64,000 nucleotides of DNA. Origin: Thalassolituus oleivorans MIL-1. Lineage in GTDB: Bacteria > Pseudomonadota > Gammaproteobacteria > Pseudomonadales > Oceanobacteraceae. The notes below the pieces were generated by a model. The model searched no databases, was not told the origin of the DNA, and was given only the letters and a program-made list of their open reading frames with translations. The first letter of the stretch is position 1. The number at the start of each line of letters is the position of its first letter. Location: NCBI RefSeq assembly GCF_000355675.1, contig NC_020888.1, positions 276,001 to 340,000 of the forward strand, read 5' to 3'. Position numbers and translations under genes: made by a program. This document shows positions 7,526 to 17,937 of this stretch, in pieces.

Positions 7526-9583
7526 ATGAGCGGAAATACAAGTAGCGCTAAGTCAACAGCGTTCAGTAACCGGGCAAATGGTATTCTGGCGGCCCTGCTG
7601 GTGGTTTTCTTGGGGGTGTTCGTTGGTATCACCGTCTGGGTAAACATTCTGGCGGATCGTGATGAACAGTACATTGAACACGCAGGTGAATTGCGCGTAC
7701 TGTCTCAGGAGTTAGCGAAAAACGCAGTGGAAGCTGCGGGCGGTAAAGAAGACGCCTTCGGTCAATTACGTGAAGCGCGTGATAAGTTTGCGACTCGCTG
7801 GGTTTATTTAACCAAGGGTGACGCGACGAATAACTTACCGGCAGCTGAAGTAGCTTCTATGACAGGCGTACAGGGTGTATGGGAAACCGTACAGGGTAAC
7901 GCTGACCAAATTATTCGTTCACAAGAGATTATTCTGTCGTTGCACGAAGTTGCGGCAACACTGGCAGAAACAATTCCTCAGTTGCAGGTTGAATACGACG
8001 AGATCGTAGAATTACTACTCGATAGTGGCGCTCCGGCCGAACAGGTTGCGGTTGCTCAGCGTCAGTCTTGGTTAGCTGAACGTATTGTACGATCGGTCAA
8101 CAAAGTACTGGCTGGTGGTGAAGACGCGGTAATGGCGGCGGATGCTTTCGGTCGAGATGCGTCGTTATTTGGTCGGGTATTGAACGGTATGATTCAAGGC
8201 AATATTGCCATGAACATTTCACAAGTCACCAACGAAGAAGCTATCTACGCGTTAGCGGAAGTTGCTGAGTTGTTTGAGTTCGTATCGGGTTCGGTGGATG
8301 AGATTTTGGAAACTTCGCCAGAACTATTTCAGGTGCGTGAAGCATCGGATAGCATCTTCCGCGACTCTCAAACTCTGCTAGAACAAACATCGACTTTGAC
8401 TGAAACCATTCAAAGTAATGCTGAACAACGTGGTCGTTTGCAGTTGATCGGTTACTTGGCCGCTTTCTTAGCCTTGATGTCTTTAGTGGGCATGGGTGTT
8501 GTGTCTATTCGGGAAACTCGCCGCAATCAAGAAGATACGCAACGTCAGAGTGACCAAAACCAAGTTGCGATTTTGCGTCTTCTCGATGAGATCGCCGATC
8601 TTGCAGACGGTGATTTGGCTGCTTCTGCAACGGTTACCGAGGATTTCACTGGTGCGATTGCTGACGCGATCAACTACGCCATCGACCAGATGCGCTCTTT
8701 GGTATCTGCGATCAACGAAACAGCGGTACAGGTATCGTCAGCGGCACAAGAAACTCAGGCAACGGCCATGCATTTGGCTGAGGCATCTGAACACCAAGCG
8801 CAAGAAATTGCTGGTGCTTCTGCTGCGATTAACGAAATGGCGGTGTCGATTGACCAAGTATCGGCGAACGCCTCTGAATCGTCTGCGGTTGCGGAGCGGT
8901 CGGTTGCGATCGCCAACAAAGGTGCTGAAGTGGTACAAGCGACCATCAACGGCATGGATAACATCCGTGAGCAGATTCAAGAAACGTCTAAACGTATTAA
9001 ACGTCTGGGTGAATCGTCACAGGAGATTGGTGACATCATCTCTTTGATTACCGATATTGCTGACCAAACCAACATTCTGTCATTGAATGCTGCTATTCAG
9101 GCTTCGATGGCTGGTGATGCCGGTCGAGGCTTCGCGGTGGTTGCGGATGAAGTTCAGCGTCTTGCGGAACGTTCAGCTGCAGCAACTAAGCAGATTGAAG
9201 CACTGGTTAAAACGATTCAGAACGATACTAACGAAGCGGTTATTTCGATGGAACAAACCACGACAGAAGTGGTGCGTGGTGCACGCCTAGCGCAGGATGC
9301 GGGTGTTGCTCTTGAAGAAATTGAAACGGTATCGAAGAACCTTGCGGAATTGATTCAAAACATCTCTAACGCAGCGCGTCAGCAGGCTTCGTCTGCGGGT
9401 CATATTTCGAATACGATGAACGTTATTCAAGAAATTACCTCGCAAACGTCTGCCGGTACTACTGCTACGGCACGTTCGATTGGTAACCTTGCTGAAATGG
9501 CGAACATGCTGCGTGAATCAGTGGCAGGCTTTAAGCTGCCAGAGGCTTCCGACTTTGACTTGGGCGAGCGAGAAGCGCTGTAA
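7526..9583 (+). CDS. pilJ: Methyl-accepting chemoreceptor PilJ
   Basis: The 685-residue inner-membrane receptor of the Chp system. TM1 is near residues 19-41 and TM2 near 309-331. Between them is a helical periplasmic sensor with two PilJ-type segments. HAMP-like and methyl-accepting coiled-coil regions follow. The tip has the sequence LNAAIQASMAGDAGRGFAVV, where ordinary receptors read [20 protein letters not shown]; the same variant occurs in Pseudomonas PilJ. PilJ is thought to sense pilin or surface contact and control ChpA. The start has a strong GGAGAGGA site. An 8-bp inverted repeat (9571-9578 with 9585-9592) spans the stop codon. Confidence 0.96.
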   Translation: MSGNTSSAKSTAFSNRANGILAALLVVFLGVFVGITVWVNILADRDEQYIEHAGELRVLSQELAKNAVEAAGGKEDAFGQLREARDKFATRWVYLTKGDATNNLPAAEVASMTGVQGVWETVQGNADQIIRSQEIILSLHEVAATLAETIPQLQVEYDEIVELLLDSGAPAEQVAVAQRQSWLAERIVRSVNKVLAGGEDAVMAADAFGRDASLFGRVLNGMIQGNIAMNISQVTNEEAIYALAEVAELFEFVSGSVDEILETSPELFQVREASDSIFRDSQTLLEQTSTLTETIQSNAEQRGRLQLIGYLAAFLALMSLVGMGVVSIRETRRNQEDTQRQSDQNQVAILRLLDEIADLADGDLAASATVTEDFTGAIADAINYAIDQMRSLVSAINETAVQVSSAAQETQATAMHLAEASEHQAQEIAGASAAINEMAVSIDQVSANASESSAVAERSVAIANKGAEVVQATINGMDNIREQIQETSKRIKRLGESSQEIGDIISLITDIADQTNILSLNAAIQASMAGDAGRGFAVVADEVQRLAERSAAATKQIEALVKTIQNDTNEAVISMEQTTTEVVRGARLAQDAGVALEEIETVSKNLAELIQNISNAARQQASSAGHISNTMNVIQEITSQTSAGTTATARSIGNLAEMANMLRESVAGFKLPEASDFDLGEREAL

Positions 9584-9610
9584 CGCGCTTCTAGCGGCGG
9601 ATGAACGCCT

Positions 9611-10504
9611 ATGAATCAGCCGTTACGCACGATAGGTTTGAGCACTGTCCCTGAACTGGATGATCATCAGTTCGTTCGCTGGCAAGCATTGCTAGAAGAG
9701 CGAACTGGTATGTGCATGCCAATTCAGCGCCGTTCATTTTTGCAGACTAGCCTTGGTTTACGCATGCTCGAAGTCGGTTGTCGAGATTACGATGCGTACT
9801 ATCAGATGCTGCTTGATGGTCCTGCGGGCGTCATGGAATGGAGTGTGTTGGTTGACCGTTTAACGGTACAAGAAACACGCTTCTTTCGTGATCCAGATGC
9901 TCTTGCTTTGGTTGAAGAGTACTTACAAACTCATGCACCTGGTTTGCAGCAATCGGGTCAGACCGTGGGGTTGTGGAGTGTTGGCTGTTCTTCTGGGGAA
10001 GAGGCTTACAGTTTGTCGATGCTAGCTGAGCGTTTATTAGAACCTTTTGGTGGGCGTTATGCGGTTACCGGCACGGATATCTCAACCATTGTTCTGCGGA
10101 AAGCGCGAGCTGGCGTTTATTCGATTCGTGCGTTAGAGCGGATACCAGAACTGTACCGCGATCATGTGATTGCAGGTCAAAATGCGAAAAAATTTCAGAT
10201 CGCTGAACGGTTGCGAGAACGCTGCTGTTTCAGTCAGGTCAATATTCTTAATCTCAAGAGCTGTCCGCTGCAATCTCAGCACATTATCTACTGTCAAAAC
10301 GTGCTGATTTACTTTCGTCGCTGGCGGCGGCGTGAAATTCTTGACGCGCTGGCTCAGCGCCTTGCTCCCGGTGGCTTATTGGTCATCGGTCTGGGGGAAA
10401 TGGTGGACTGGCAACATCCGTTATTAGAACAGGTACATAGCAGCCGAGTATCGGCCTTTGTACGCAAGCAATCGAACTCGTCATGGGAGAGCGCAAGGCG
10501 ATGA
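9611..10504 (+). CDS. pilK: CheR-type protein-glutamate methyltransferase PilK
   Basis: A 297-residue CheR family protein: an N-terminal helical domain, then a SAM-binding methyltransferase domain with the motif LWSVGCSSGEEAYSL and the segment IIYCQNVLIYF typical of CheR. It should methylate glutamates on PilJ and so tune adaptation. It lies 27 nt after pilJ, and its stop overlaps the chpA start (ATGA at 10501). Confidence 0.93.
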   Translation: MNQPLRTIGLSTVPELDDHQFVRWQALLEERTGMCMPIQRRSFLQTSLGLRMLEVGCRDYDAYYQMLLDGPAGVMEWSVLVDRLTVQETRFFRDPDALALVEEYLQTHAPGLQQSGQTVGLWSVGCSSGEEAYSLSMLAERLLEPFGGRYAVTGTDISTIVLRKARAGVYSIRALERIPELYRDHVIAGQNAKKFQIAERLRERCCFSQVNILNLKSCPLQSQHIIYCQNVLIYFRRWRRREILDALAQRLAPGGLLVIGLGEMVDWQHPLLEQVHSSRVSAFVRKQSNSSWESARR

Positions 10505-13500
10505 GTCAGGACTACATCGCCCTGGAATGGGTAAAAGGGGAAATCAAAGAAACTCTGCAGCAGGCGCAGCAAGCGTTAGAACTGTATGTAGAGCAGCCCC
10601 AAGACAAGAGTCGTTTGAATTTCTGTCTGAGCTACTTGCACCAAGTGCACGGTACGCTACAGATGGTCGAATTCTATGGCGCTGCACTGCTGGCCGAAGA
10701 AATGGAAGCGGTAGCAAGTGATTTGGCCTCCGGTTCACTCAGTCATGAGCAAGACGGCTTAGAAGTGCTGATGCAGGCTATTATCCAGCTGCCGCACTAC
10801 CTTGAGCACGTTAAGGTTGGTCGACGTGACTTACCGGTTGTTTTGTTACCAATTTTGAATGAACTGCGATCCACTCGCGGCGAAAACTTCCTGTCTGAAA
10901 CCTCGTTGTTCACGCCGGTTATTGCTCATAACCCTACCTTGTCGGCTGAGCAGTTAGCCGCATTTGAGGCTGGCAATTTTTCGCAATGGCTACGTAAAAC
11001 TCGCCAAATGATGCAGGCTGCAACGTTGCAGCTGTTGCAAAATCGCGAACCCGATCTCGCTCGCCATTATCTGAACAAGTTATTTGCACGTTTGAATAAA
11101 GCGCTAGGCGGAACTCCGCAAGGCGTTATTTGGTTACCTGCTTTGGCGTTTAGCGAATGGTTAATGCGTCAGGATAATTTGCCAAAGAGTGCGAAAGTTC
11201 TGTTACGCCAGCTAGACCAAGTATTAAAACAAGCCGTTGATGAAGGGGCGCCTGCGCTCAATCGACCACCGGCTGACGATCTCTTAAAGAATTTATTATT
11301 TTATGTGGCGCGTACCGATACTCGCGGCGATGCTATTCGCTTGGTGCAGAAGCGTTTTGAATTGCATGACTCTTTGCCAACGGAAGACGAATTACAGCAT
11401 GAGCGCGATGCCTTCTCTGGCCCTGGGTCGGATGCGATTGGTAGCGCGCTTACCGCATTAATTGATGAAATCAATGCCATCAAAGAACGTTTAGATTTAT
11501 TGGTGCGCGGCTCACAAGAGCGAGTACCAGTGCTTAACGATGTGCGTGTGAGCATTAAGCAAATTGCTGACACTATGGGCATGCTTGGTTTGGGCATGCC
11601 GCGTAAGGTGATGCAGGAACAAGAACAAGCCGTCGTAGCCTTACTTGAAAACGGCGACGCGAGTGATGACGCTCTGTTGGATGTTGCTGGAGCCTTGCTG
11701 TATGTCGAAGCAACATTGAGCGGTATGCAGCGTGCGGGCGACTTGAATAGCACGCCAAGCGACAGCGCTATGTCGGATGCGCAAAAAGCCGTCCTGCGCG
11801 AAGCCCGCAATGTTATTGAACAGATTAAGGATGCGATCGTGTCCTTTATTGCGCATCAGTGGTCGCCAGCAGAATTGTCGGTAGTGCCGAGCTTGCTGCA
11901 TAGCACTGAAGGTTCAATCAATATGATACCGCTGCCGCGCATTGCAGCGGTGTTGGCGGAGTTAGCTACGTTTGTAGAACAAGCGCTGCTAGTTGATTCG
12001 CCGAAACAAGATTGGCAGCTGATGGATTTGCTCGCCGAAGTATTGAGCGGCACCGAATACTATCTTGAACGTTATGCCGATGTTGCTGAAGGCACCGACG
12101 ATGAATTGCTAACTCGCGTTGAAAACACGTTGGGTCATTTGATGTTGTCAGCCGATTTAGTTCGTGACGGCGATTCGACTGAAGATGCCGGTAGTGAATT
12201 GTTAAATGACGTTTTCACAGGCTCTAATGGCGACGATGGCAGCGTTGAGGTTACTTCATTTAACGATGCATTGGATGCCGAAGACGATGCGGAAAATGAT
12301 AATGATGCGTTTAGTTTAGATGCTGACAATGATGAAGAAAACATCGAGCTAGAAGCTCTAGTACCTCTATTAGATCTACCAGAGCTGACAGATGGCGCTG
12401 AATCTGATGAGAACGTGCCGGTATTAAAGTCGCAAGGATCGTTATCAGAAGATCGAGAAGACGATGATGATTTAATCGATGAAGAGATTATCGAAGTCTT
12501 TTTGGAAGAAGCCGAAGAGGTTATCGAAACCTTAAATGAAAGTTGGCCTGCTTTCCGCGCTCACAATGATGATCAAGAAGCACTAAGTACGGTACGTCGC
12601 GCTTTTCATACCCTAAAGGGTAGTGGTCGTATGGTTCACGCGATGGATATTGGCGAGTTGTCTTGGTCGATTGAAAATATGTTCAATCGTGTATTGGACG
12701 AAACGATCGAAATATCCGCTCCGCTGTTAGCCTTGGTTGATCATGTCATTACTTTGCTTCCAGGATTGGTTGAAGATTTCCGTTTGCAGCAAGCGCCATC
12801 GGTCGATCCACAGCCTTTGATGGATTACGCTTTTGCAATCGCAAAAGGCGAAGTGGTTGGTGAATTACCAATTACTGGTGTTAATGCTGAAGCGGAAGAT
12901 GATAGTGACGATGATGAATTCGAAGAGCTGGAGGTTGATACAACTGTTCGTGAGTTAGATGAAGATGATTTAGCGCTTATCGATATCTTTATTGCCGAAG
13001 CAGAAGTTCATCTAGCGACGGTAAATGCCTTTATTCGTGACTCGTGGGATAACGATTTTTTAAATCCTATCAGCGATGATCTCCAGCGTGCTCTTCATAC
13101 CTTGAAGGGCAGTGCGCACATGGCGGGCTTAACCGCGTTTGCGGATATTGCGTCGCCAATGGAGCGTTTGGTTAAAGAATTGCGCGCCTATCAAGCGAAG
13201 AACTGCACCGCATTGATTGATGTTTTAGAGCAAGGTGAAGCAGTTTTACGCAGTGTATTAACCCCTGAGCAGTTAGCAACTTTAACCAGCATTGATGGCT
13301 CGAAAAAGCTGCAGAAGCATTTGCGTAAGTTAGAGCAAACCTTGCTTAAGCCACTGCAAGACGAACAAAATCCACAGGCCCCAAATCCTGAAGCGATTGC
13401 GCGTTTCTTATCCGGTGGTATGGATTCGTTATTAGAAGCAGAAGATTTGTTGCAGCGTTGGCAGATTACAGCTGATGCTTCGATATTATCGGCCATGATT

Positions 13501-16500
13501 GATGATTTAGGTTCTGTAGCGCAAGGTGCTCAAGAAGCTGAATTGCCTATGGTTCAAGCCCTAACCGAAGGCTTAGAAGAGTTTTACATTAATATTCGTG
13601 AGCAAGATGTTCCGCCGTCTGAAGAGCTGATTGATTTTGCGACTAATGCTCATGAAGAATTGTTGGGCATGATGGACTGTTTGGCTGCTGGCCAAGATAT
13701 TCCAGCGGCAACAGAAACTCTGAGTCGCTTACATGAATGGCCATTAAATGTCATCACGACGCCTTCGTTTGTTCCATCTAACAACTTTGAGTTCGACGAG
13801 AGCGATGCCGAAACAGAATCTGACGCAGTAATCGAAGCGTTACCCGTCGACGATGCTATTGACTCATTAGAAGATGAGATTGCAGCAGTTGAATCTGAAT
13901 CGGCAGAAGTTGAATGGCTCCCTGAAGTCACTAGTTCGGAAGAACAGATTGATCGCGAAGAAGAGGAAGATGACCTTATTCTCGACATCTTCTTGGAAGA
14001 AGCCGATGAGATATTAGAAACCATAGAGTCTGTTTTACAGAATTGGCAGCAGTCGCCTGATAACTTGTTACCTGTCGCGCAGTTGCAGCGTGAATTGCAT
14101 ACCATGAAAGGTGGCGCGCGCATGGCGGAGCTGCCAGAAATTGCGGCTCTGTGTCATGAATTGGAAACATTGTACGAGCGCTTGAACGACGGCGTTCTTG
14201 AACGTGACGAAGCGACATTCCCATTATTGCAGCGTGCTCACGATACTCTTGCTGAGCAGTTGCAAGCAGTGCGTCGTGGGGATTTACCCGATGATGCAGC
14301 GGCATTGATCGCCGAAATTCATAGCTATTTGACGGTACCTACGCCGGAAGCTTTTGCAGAGTATGTACCTCAATCGATGGCGAAAGACGCAGTGCATTCG
14401 GAATCTGCAGATGACGCCGACCGTGAAATTCTTGAAATTTTCTTAGAAGAAGCGGGTGAACTGCAAGAAGCGCTCGATCGCGCTTTGCATCATTGGGAGC
14501 AAGAACCGGATTCCCGTGCGGGAGCCGATGAAGCTCAACGTGTACTTCACACTCTCAAAGGTGGTGCGCGTCTATCTGGATTAAAGGATATTGGCGATCT
14601 AGCGCATGATTTCGAGTCCGATATTCAGAAGGCGTTAGACCGCAACGCCCGTTGTGATGACGCTTTCTTTAAACATGCTTACCAGCGTCATGACGCCATT
14701 GTGGTGCGCATTGAAGCCTTGGCAGCCTTGTTGAATGGCGAAGGTGTACTTGCTCATGACTCGGGTGATCGTTTAATTGAAGTTGCTGACGAAATACCAG
14801 TAGCTGAAGTGGATGATGCGTCGGACGATATGGTTGATACCCCAACTGTCGCTGGTGACGTTGAAACCAGCGAGCAGTCTTTGGTACCGCTGGTTGAAAG
14901 TAAGCCTTCCAATGTATTGCCATTACGTCGTGAGCAACCAAAAGCACCCGCCCAAGCGGTTGCTAGTCCTGCAAGCAGCCAACGCAAAGCACCAACTGAA
15001 TTAGTTAAAGTCTCCGCAGATTTACTTGATAACTTGGTTAACCTTGCCGGTGAAACAGCAATTGGTCGTGGACGTTTAGAACAGCAAGTTAGCGACTTCT
15101 CCCATACGCTTGGCGATATGGATATGACGTTGGAGCGTTTACGCGATCAGTTACGTCGTCTTGATCAAGAAACCGAAGCGCAAGTGCTATTCCGTCAAGA
15201 GCGCCAAGGGCCGAACTATGATGATTTCGATCCGTTAGAAATGGACCGCTACTCGTCGATGCAGCAGTTGTCGCGAGCGTTAATGGAATCGGCGTCGGAT
15301 TTGATCGATTTGAAAGACACGCTCACGCATAAAACCCGTGATGCAGAAACTTTATTGCTGCAACAGAGCCGTGTGAATACCGAGCTGCAAGAAGGCTTGA
15401 TGAAAACACGCATGGTTCCGTTCCAGCGTTTGGTGCCACGTTTGCGTCGTATCGTGCGTCAGGTAAGCCTAGAGCTGAACAAGCAAGTTGATTTGCGTGT
15501 TTACAACGCTGAAGGTGAAATGGACCGTACTATTCTTGAACGCATGATCTCGCCGTTAGAACATATGGTTCGTAACGCCGTCGATCATGGTATTGAGCAC
15601 ACAGAACAGCGCCTTCAATCCGGTAAAGATGCCCAAGGTAGCATTGAACTCGACATTCGCCGCGATGGCGGTGATGTCGTTCTTACCATGCGTGATGACG
15701 GTAAGGGTATCAACTTAGAAGCCGTTCGTCGTAAAGCTATTGAACGTGGAATGACCACGCCAGATGCCCGTTTGACCGAAGAAGAAGTGATGCAATTTAT
15801 TTTGCAGCCAGGCTTCTCCACGGCAGAAGTCGTGACTCAGATTTCTGGTCGCGGTGTTGGTATGGACGTCGTTAGCAGCGAAATCAAACAAATGGGTGGT
15901 AGCGTTGAAATTCGCTCTAATCCAGGTGTTGGCACTGAGTTCGAAGTTCGCCTGCCATTTACCGTATCGGTAAACCGCGCCTTGATGGTTCGTGTTGGTG
16001 ATGATCTATATGCCGTACCGTTGAATAACATCCAAGGTATCGTCCGCGCTTCCGTGGCAGAGCTGCAAAGCTTGTACGAACAGCCTGTTAGCGAGCGCCG
16101 TTTTGAATACGCTGGCAACGACTATCGTTTGGATTACTTGGGTGCGATGCTTGATGTCGAAGCGCAACCAAAAGTAACGGCTCAGCATTTACCGTTACCA
16201 CTGTTGTTAATTCGCGGTTCAGTGCCTTTTGCCTTGCAAGTGGATTCACTGCTGGGTTCGCGTGAAATTGTTGTAAAGAGCTTAGGTCCGCAATTCGCTA
16301 GCGTGATGGGTATTTCGGGCGGCACAATTCTTGGGGATGGTAGCGTTGTTATCATTCTTGATTTGCCGGCCATGATTCGTACTCAATCAAGTTTGGAATA
16401 TCAACGCGCTAAAGCACTCGATATGCAAGAAGCTGAACGTCGTCACGAACAAGAGCGTCGTTTACCACGTGTGTTGGTTGTCGATGACTCGGTGACTGTG

Positions 16501-16836
16501 CGTAAGGTAACGACTCGCTTACTTGAACGTCATGGCATGGAAGTGTTCACTGCTAAAGACGGTGTTCATGCCATGGAGACATTGCAAGATCATCGTCCAG
16601 ACGTGATGTTGCTGGATATCGAGATGCCGCGTATGGATGGTTTCGAGGTTGCGTCTCTCGTACGCCATGATGCTCGATTAAAAGATATCCCTATCATTAT
16701 GATTACCTCTCGTACCGGTGATAAGCACCGTGAACGGGCCATGAGTATTGGTGTGAACGAATATCTAGGTAAGCCGTTCCAAGAAGACCGTTTGTTAGAG
16801 TGCATTAATTCATTCTTGGGGAACGAGGACGCTTAA
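10501..16836 (+). CDS. chpA: Hybrid CheA-type histidine kinase ChpA (PilL), multi-Hpt
   Basis: A 2111-residue cytoplasmic hybrid kinase at the centre of the Pil-Chp system. The N-terminal about 560 residues are helical and lack canonical phospho-histidines (a degenerate YLHQVHGTLQMVEFYG motif is visible). Four canonical Hpt motifs follow: His703 (HTLKGSGRM), His866 (HTLKGSAHM), His1200 (HTMKGGARM) and His1350 (HTLKGGARL), spaced by acidic linkers. Then come the CheA dimerisation helix (from about 1501), the HATPase (N-box RNAVDHGIE about 1691; GRGVGMDVV about 1783), a CheW domain (about 1810-1945) and a C-terminal receiver with phospho-acceptor Asp2039 (LLDIEMPRMDG). I chose ATG 10501 (MSQDYIALEW) over 10483 because it makes the ATGA junction with pilK. 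P. aeruginosa ChpA is longer and has more Xpt domains. Confidence 0.96.
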   Translation: MSQDYIALEWVKGEIKETLQQAQQALELYVEQPQDKSRLNFCLSYLHQVHGTLQMVEFYGAALLAEEMEAVASDLASGSLSHEQDGLEVLMQAIIQLPHYLEHVKVGRRDLPVVLLPILNELRSTRGENFLSETSLFTPVIAHNPTLSAEQLAAFEAGNFSQWLRKTRQMMQAATLQLLQNREPDLARHYLNKLFARLNKALGGTPQGVIWLPALAFSEWLMRQDNLPKSAKVLLRQLDQVLKQAVDEGAPALNRPPADDLLKNLLFYVARTDTRGDAIRLVQKRFELHDSLPTEDELQHERDAFSGPGSDAIGSALTALIDEINAIKERLDLLVRGSQERVPVLNDVRVSIKQIADTMGMLGLGMPRKVMQEQEQAVVALLENGDASDDALLDVAGALLYVEATLSGMQRAGDLNSTPSDSAMSDAQKAVLREARNVIEQIKDAIVSFIAHQWSPAELSVVPSLLHSTEGSINMIPLPRIAAVLAELATFVEQALLVDSPKQDWQLMDLLAEVLSGTEYYLERYADVAEGTDDELLTRVENTLGHLMLSADLVRDGDSTEDAGSELLNDVFTGSNGDDGSVEVTSFNDALDAEDDAENDNDAFSLDADNDEENIELEALVPLLDLPELTDGAESDENVPVLKSQGSLSEDREDDDDLIDEEIIEVFLEEAEEVIETLNESWPAFRAHNDDQEALSTVRRAFHTLKGSGRMVHAMDIGELSWSIENMFNRVLDETIEISAPLLALVDHVITLLPGLVEDFRLQQAPSVDPQPLMDYAFAIAKGEVVGELPITGVNAEAEDDSDDDEFEELEVDTTVRELDEDDLALIDIFIAEAEVHLATVNAFIRDSWDNDFLNPISDDLQRALHTLKGSAHMAGLTAFADIASPMERLVKELRAYQAKNCTALIDVLEQGEAVLRSVLTPEQLATLTSIDGSKKLQKHLRKLEQTLLKPLQDEQNPQAPNPEAIARFLSGGMDSLLEAEDLLQRWQITADASILSAMIDDLGSVAQGAQEAELPMVQALTEGLEEFYINIREQDVPPSEELIDFATNAHEELLGMMDCLAAGQDIPAATETLSRLHEWPLNVITTPSFVPSNNFEFDESDAETESDAVIEALPVDDAIDSLEDEIAAVESESAEVEWLPEVTSSEEQIDREEEEDDLILDIFLEEADEILETIESVLQNWQQSPDNLLPVAQLQRELHTMKGGARMAELPEIAALCHELETLYERLNDGVLERDEATFPLLQRAHDTLAEQLQAVRRGDLPDDAAALIAEIHSYLTVPTPEAFAEYVPQSMAKDAVHSESADDADREILEIFLEEAGELQEALDRALHHWEQEPDSRAGADEAQRVLHTLKGGARLSGLKDIGDLAHDFESDIQKALDRNARCDDAFFKHAYQRHDAIVVRIEALAALLNGEGVLAHDSGDRLIEVADEIPVAEVDDASDDMVDTPTVAGDVETSEQSLVPLVESKPSNVLPLRREQPKAPAQAVASPASSQRKAPTELVKVSADLLDNLVNLAGETAIGRGRLEQQVSDFSHTLGDMDMTLERLRDQLRRLDQETEAQVLFRQERQGPNYDDFDPLEMDRYSSMQQLSRALMESASDLIDLKDTLTHKTRDAETLLLQQSRVNTELQEGLMKTRMVPFQRLVPRLRRIVRQVSLELNKQVDLRVYNAEGEMDRTILERMISPLEHMVRNAVDHGIEHTEQRLQSGKDAQGSIELDIRRDGGDVVLTMRDDGKGINLEAVRRKAIERGMTTPDARLTEEEVMQFILQPGFSTAEVVTQISGRGVGMDVVSSEIKQMGGSVEIRSNPGVGTEFEVRLPFTVSVNRALMVRVGDDLYAVPLNNIQGIVRASVAELQSLYEQPVSERRFEYAGNDYRLDYLGAMLDVEAQPKVTAQHLPLPLLLIRGSVPFALQVDSLLGSREIVVKSLGPQFASVMGISGGTILGDGSVVIILDLPAMIRTQSSLEYQRAKALDMQEAERRHEQERRLPRVLVVDDSVTVRKVTTRLLERHGMEVFTAKDGVHAMETLQDHRPDVMLLDIEMPRMDGFEVASLVRHDARLKDIPIIMITSRTGDKHRERAMSIGVNEYLGKPFQEDRLLECINSFLGNEDA

Positions 16837-17937
16837 ATGTCATTATCGCGGGTTGCCATAATAGCCGATGACCGGCTGCAGCAGCACCTGCTTAACGACA
16901 CGCTGGTGCGATTGGGTTTTCAGGTAGTATTCAACCTGCAGCCTGATCGTATCGGTGATTTACAGCTGCATACGGTAGAAACTGATGTGTGGTTAGTTGA
17001 TATATATGAAGACGGTGATTCACTTGATTGGCTCGAACATCTCTTAGATGGTCATGTCCCTGTGTTAATTGGAATGGAGCGGGCGCCGCAAAAAAGCTGT
17101 CCGACCTTTCTGCGCTGGGAAAAGCGACTGCTCTGCAAGCTGCGTGAACTTACACACGCTCCAGCGTTGGGTGCAAGTGCCGATGATATCTTGATGGATC
17201 GAGCGCCAGCAAAAGACATAAACAACATTAATTCTGCATTACCAGCGATCCCTCTGCCAGATGTACTAGCCCGCACAGACGTGCAGGAACCTTTGCAAAT
17301 ATGGGTTTTGGGTGCATCACTTGGTGGTCCTGAGGCAGTGAAGCAATTTTTAGATGCTTTGCCTAGTGGACTGCCGATTGCATTTGTTTATGCTCAGCAT
17401 ATTGATCCACGCTTTGAACATGCACTGTGTTCAGCCGTCGGTCGTCATGGGCAGTACAACGTACGTAACTTTGAGAACGGCCTGCAATTGCAGATTGGTG
17501 ATGTCCTTGTCGCACCCATAGAAGACGAATTTCAAGTATTAGCATCTGGCGTATGTCAGACACTAGGTAAAGCTTGGCCAGGCCCTTATGGTCCGTCTAT
17601 CGATCAGGTACTGATTAACCTCCATGCACATTATCAGCACAGATTTAATTGTATTTTATTTAGCGGAATGGGCAGTGACGGTTCTGAAGCGATATTGGGT
17701 TTAAGTGATTGTGAAAACATTTGGGTGCAGACCCCAGAAAATTGTGCCAGTGGCTCCATGCCTGAAAGTGCAATAGGCACCGGACGAGTGACATTTATAG
17801 GAACGCCTTACCAACTTGCATTGCAGTTAGTTCAGAGCGTAAAACAACATTGGGTAGAAACTCATGACACAAGTCGTAACAACCACAGTGGAAAAGAACA
17901 TCCAAGTAGACTGCCTACTGGTTCCACTCAAAGATAA
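16837..17937 (+). CDS. chpB: CheB-type protein-glutamate methylesterase ChpB
   Basis: A 366-residue protein whose C-terminal two-thirds is a CheB methylesterase, with catalytic Ser161 (GASLGG), His188 (AQHI) and Asp281 (GMGSDG) all visible. The first about 110 residues look like a degenerate receiver (VAIIADD and DVWLVDIY segments) without a convincing phosphorylation pocket. It should demethylate PilJ, opposing PilK. The ATG follows the chpA TAA directly. The last 24 codons overlap chpC in another frame, and the tail there is hydrophilic, so the true C-terminus is the less certain part. Confidence 0.92.
   Translation: MSLSRVAIIADDRLQQHLLNDTLVRLGFQVVFNLQPDRIGDLQLHTVETDVWLVDIYEDGDSLDWLEHLLDGHVPVLIGMERAPQKSCPTFLRWEKRLLCKLRELTHAPALGASADDILMDRAPAKDINNINSALPAIPLPDVLARTDVQEPLQIWVLGASLGGPEAVKQFLDALPSGLPIAFVYAQHIDPRFEHALCSAVGRHGQYNVRNFENGLQLQIGDVLVAPIEDEFQVLASGVCQTLGKAWPGPYGPSIDQVLINLHAHYQHRFNCILFSGMGSDGSEAILGLSDCENIWVQTPENCASGSMPESAIGTGRVTFIGTPYQLALQLVQSVKQHWVETHDTSRNNHSGKEHPSRLPTGSTQR

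Noticed and set aside
8496..9047. 183-codon plus-strand frame inside pilJ
   Set aside because: Out-of-frame shadow of the receptor coding sequence; the product is an unnatural Arg/Leu-rich chain and lacks a ribosome-binding site.
11301..14305. Several minus-strand frames of 65-169 codons within chpA
   Set aside because: All lie opposite well-defined ChpA domains; Ser/Ala-rich products typical of antisense shadows.
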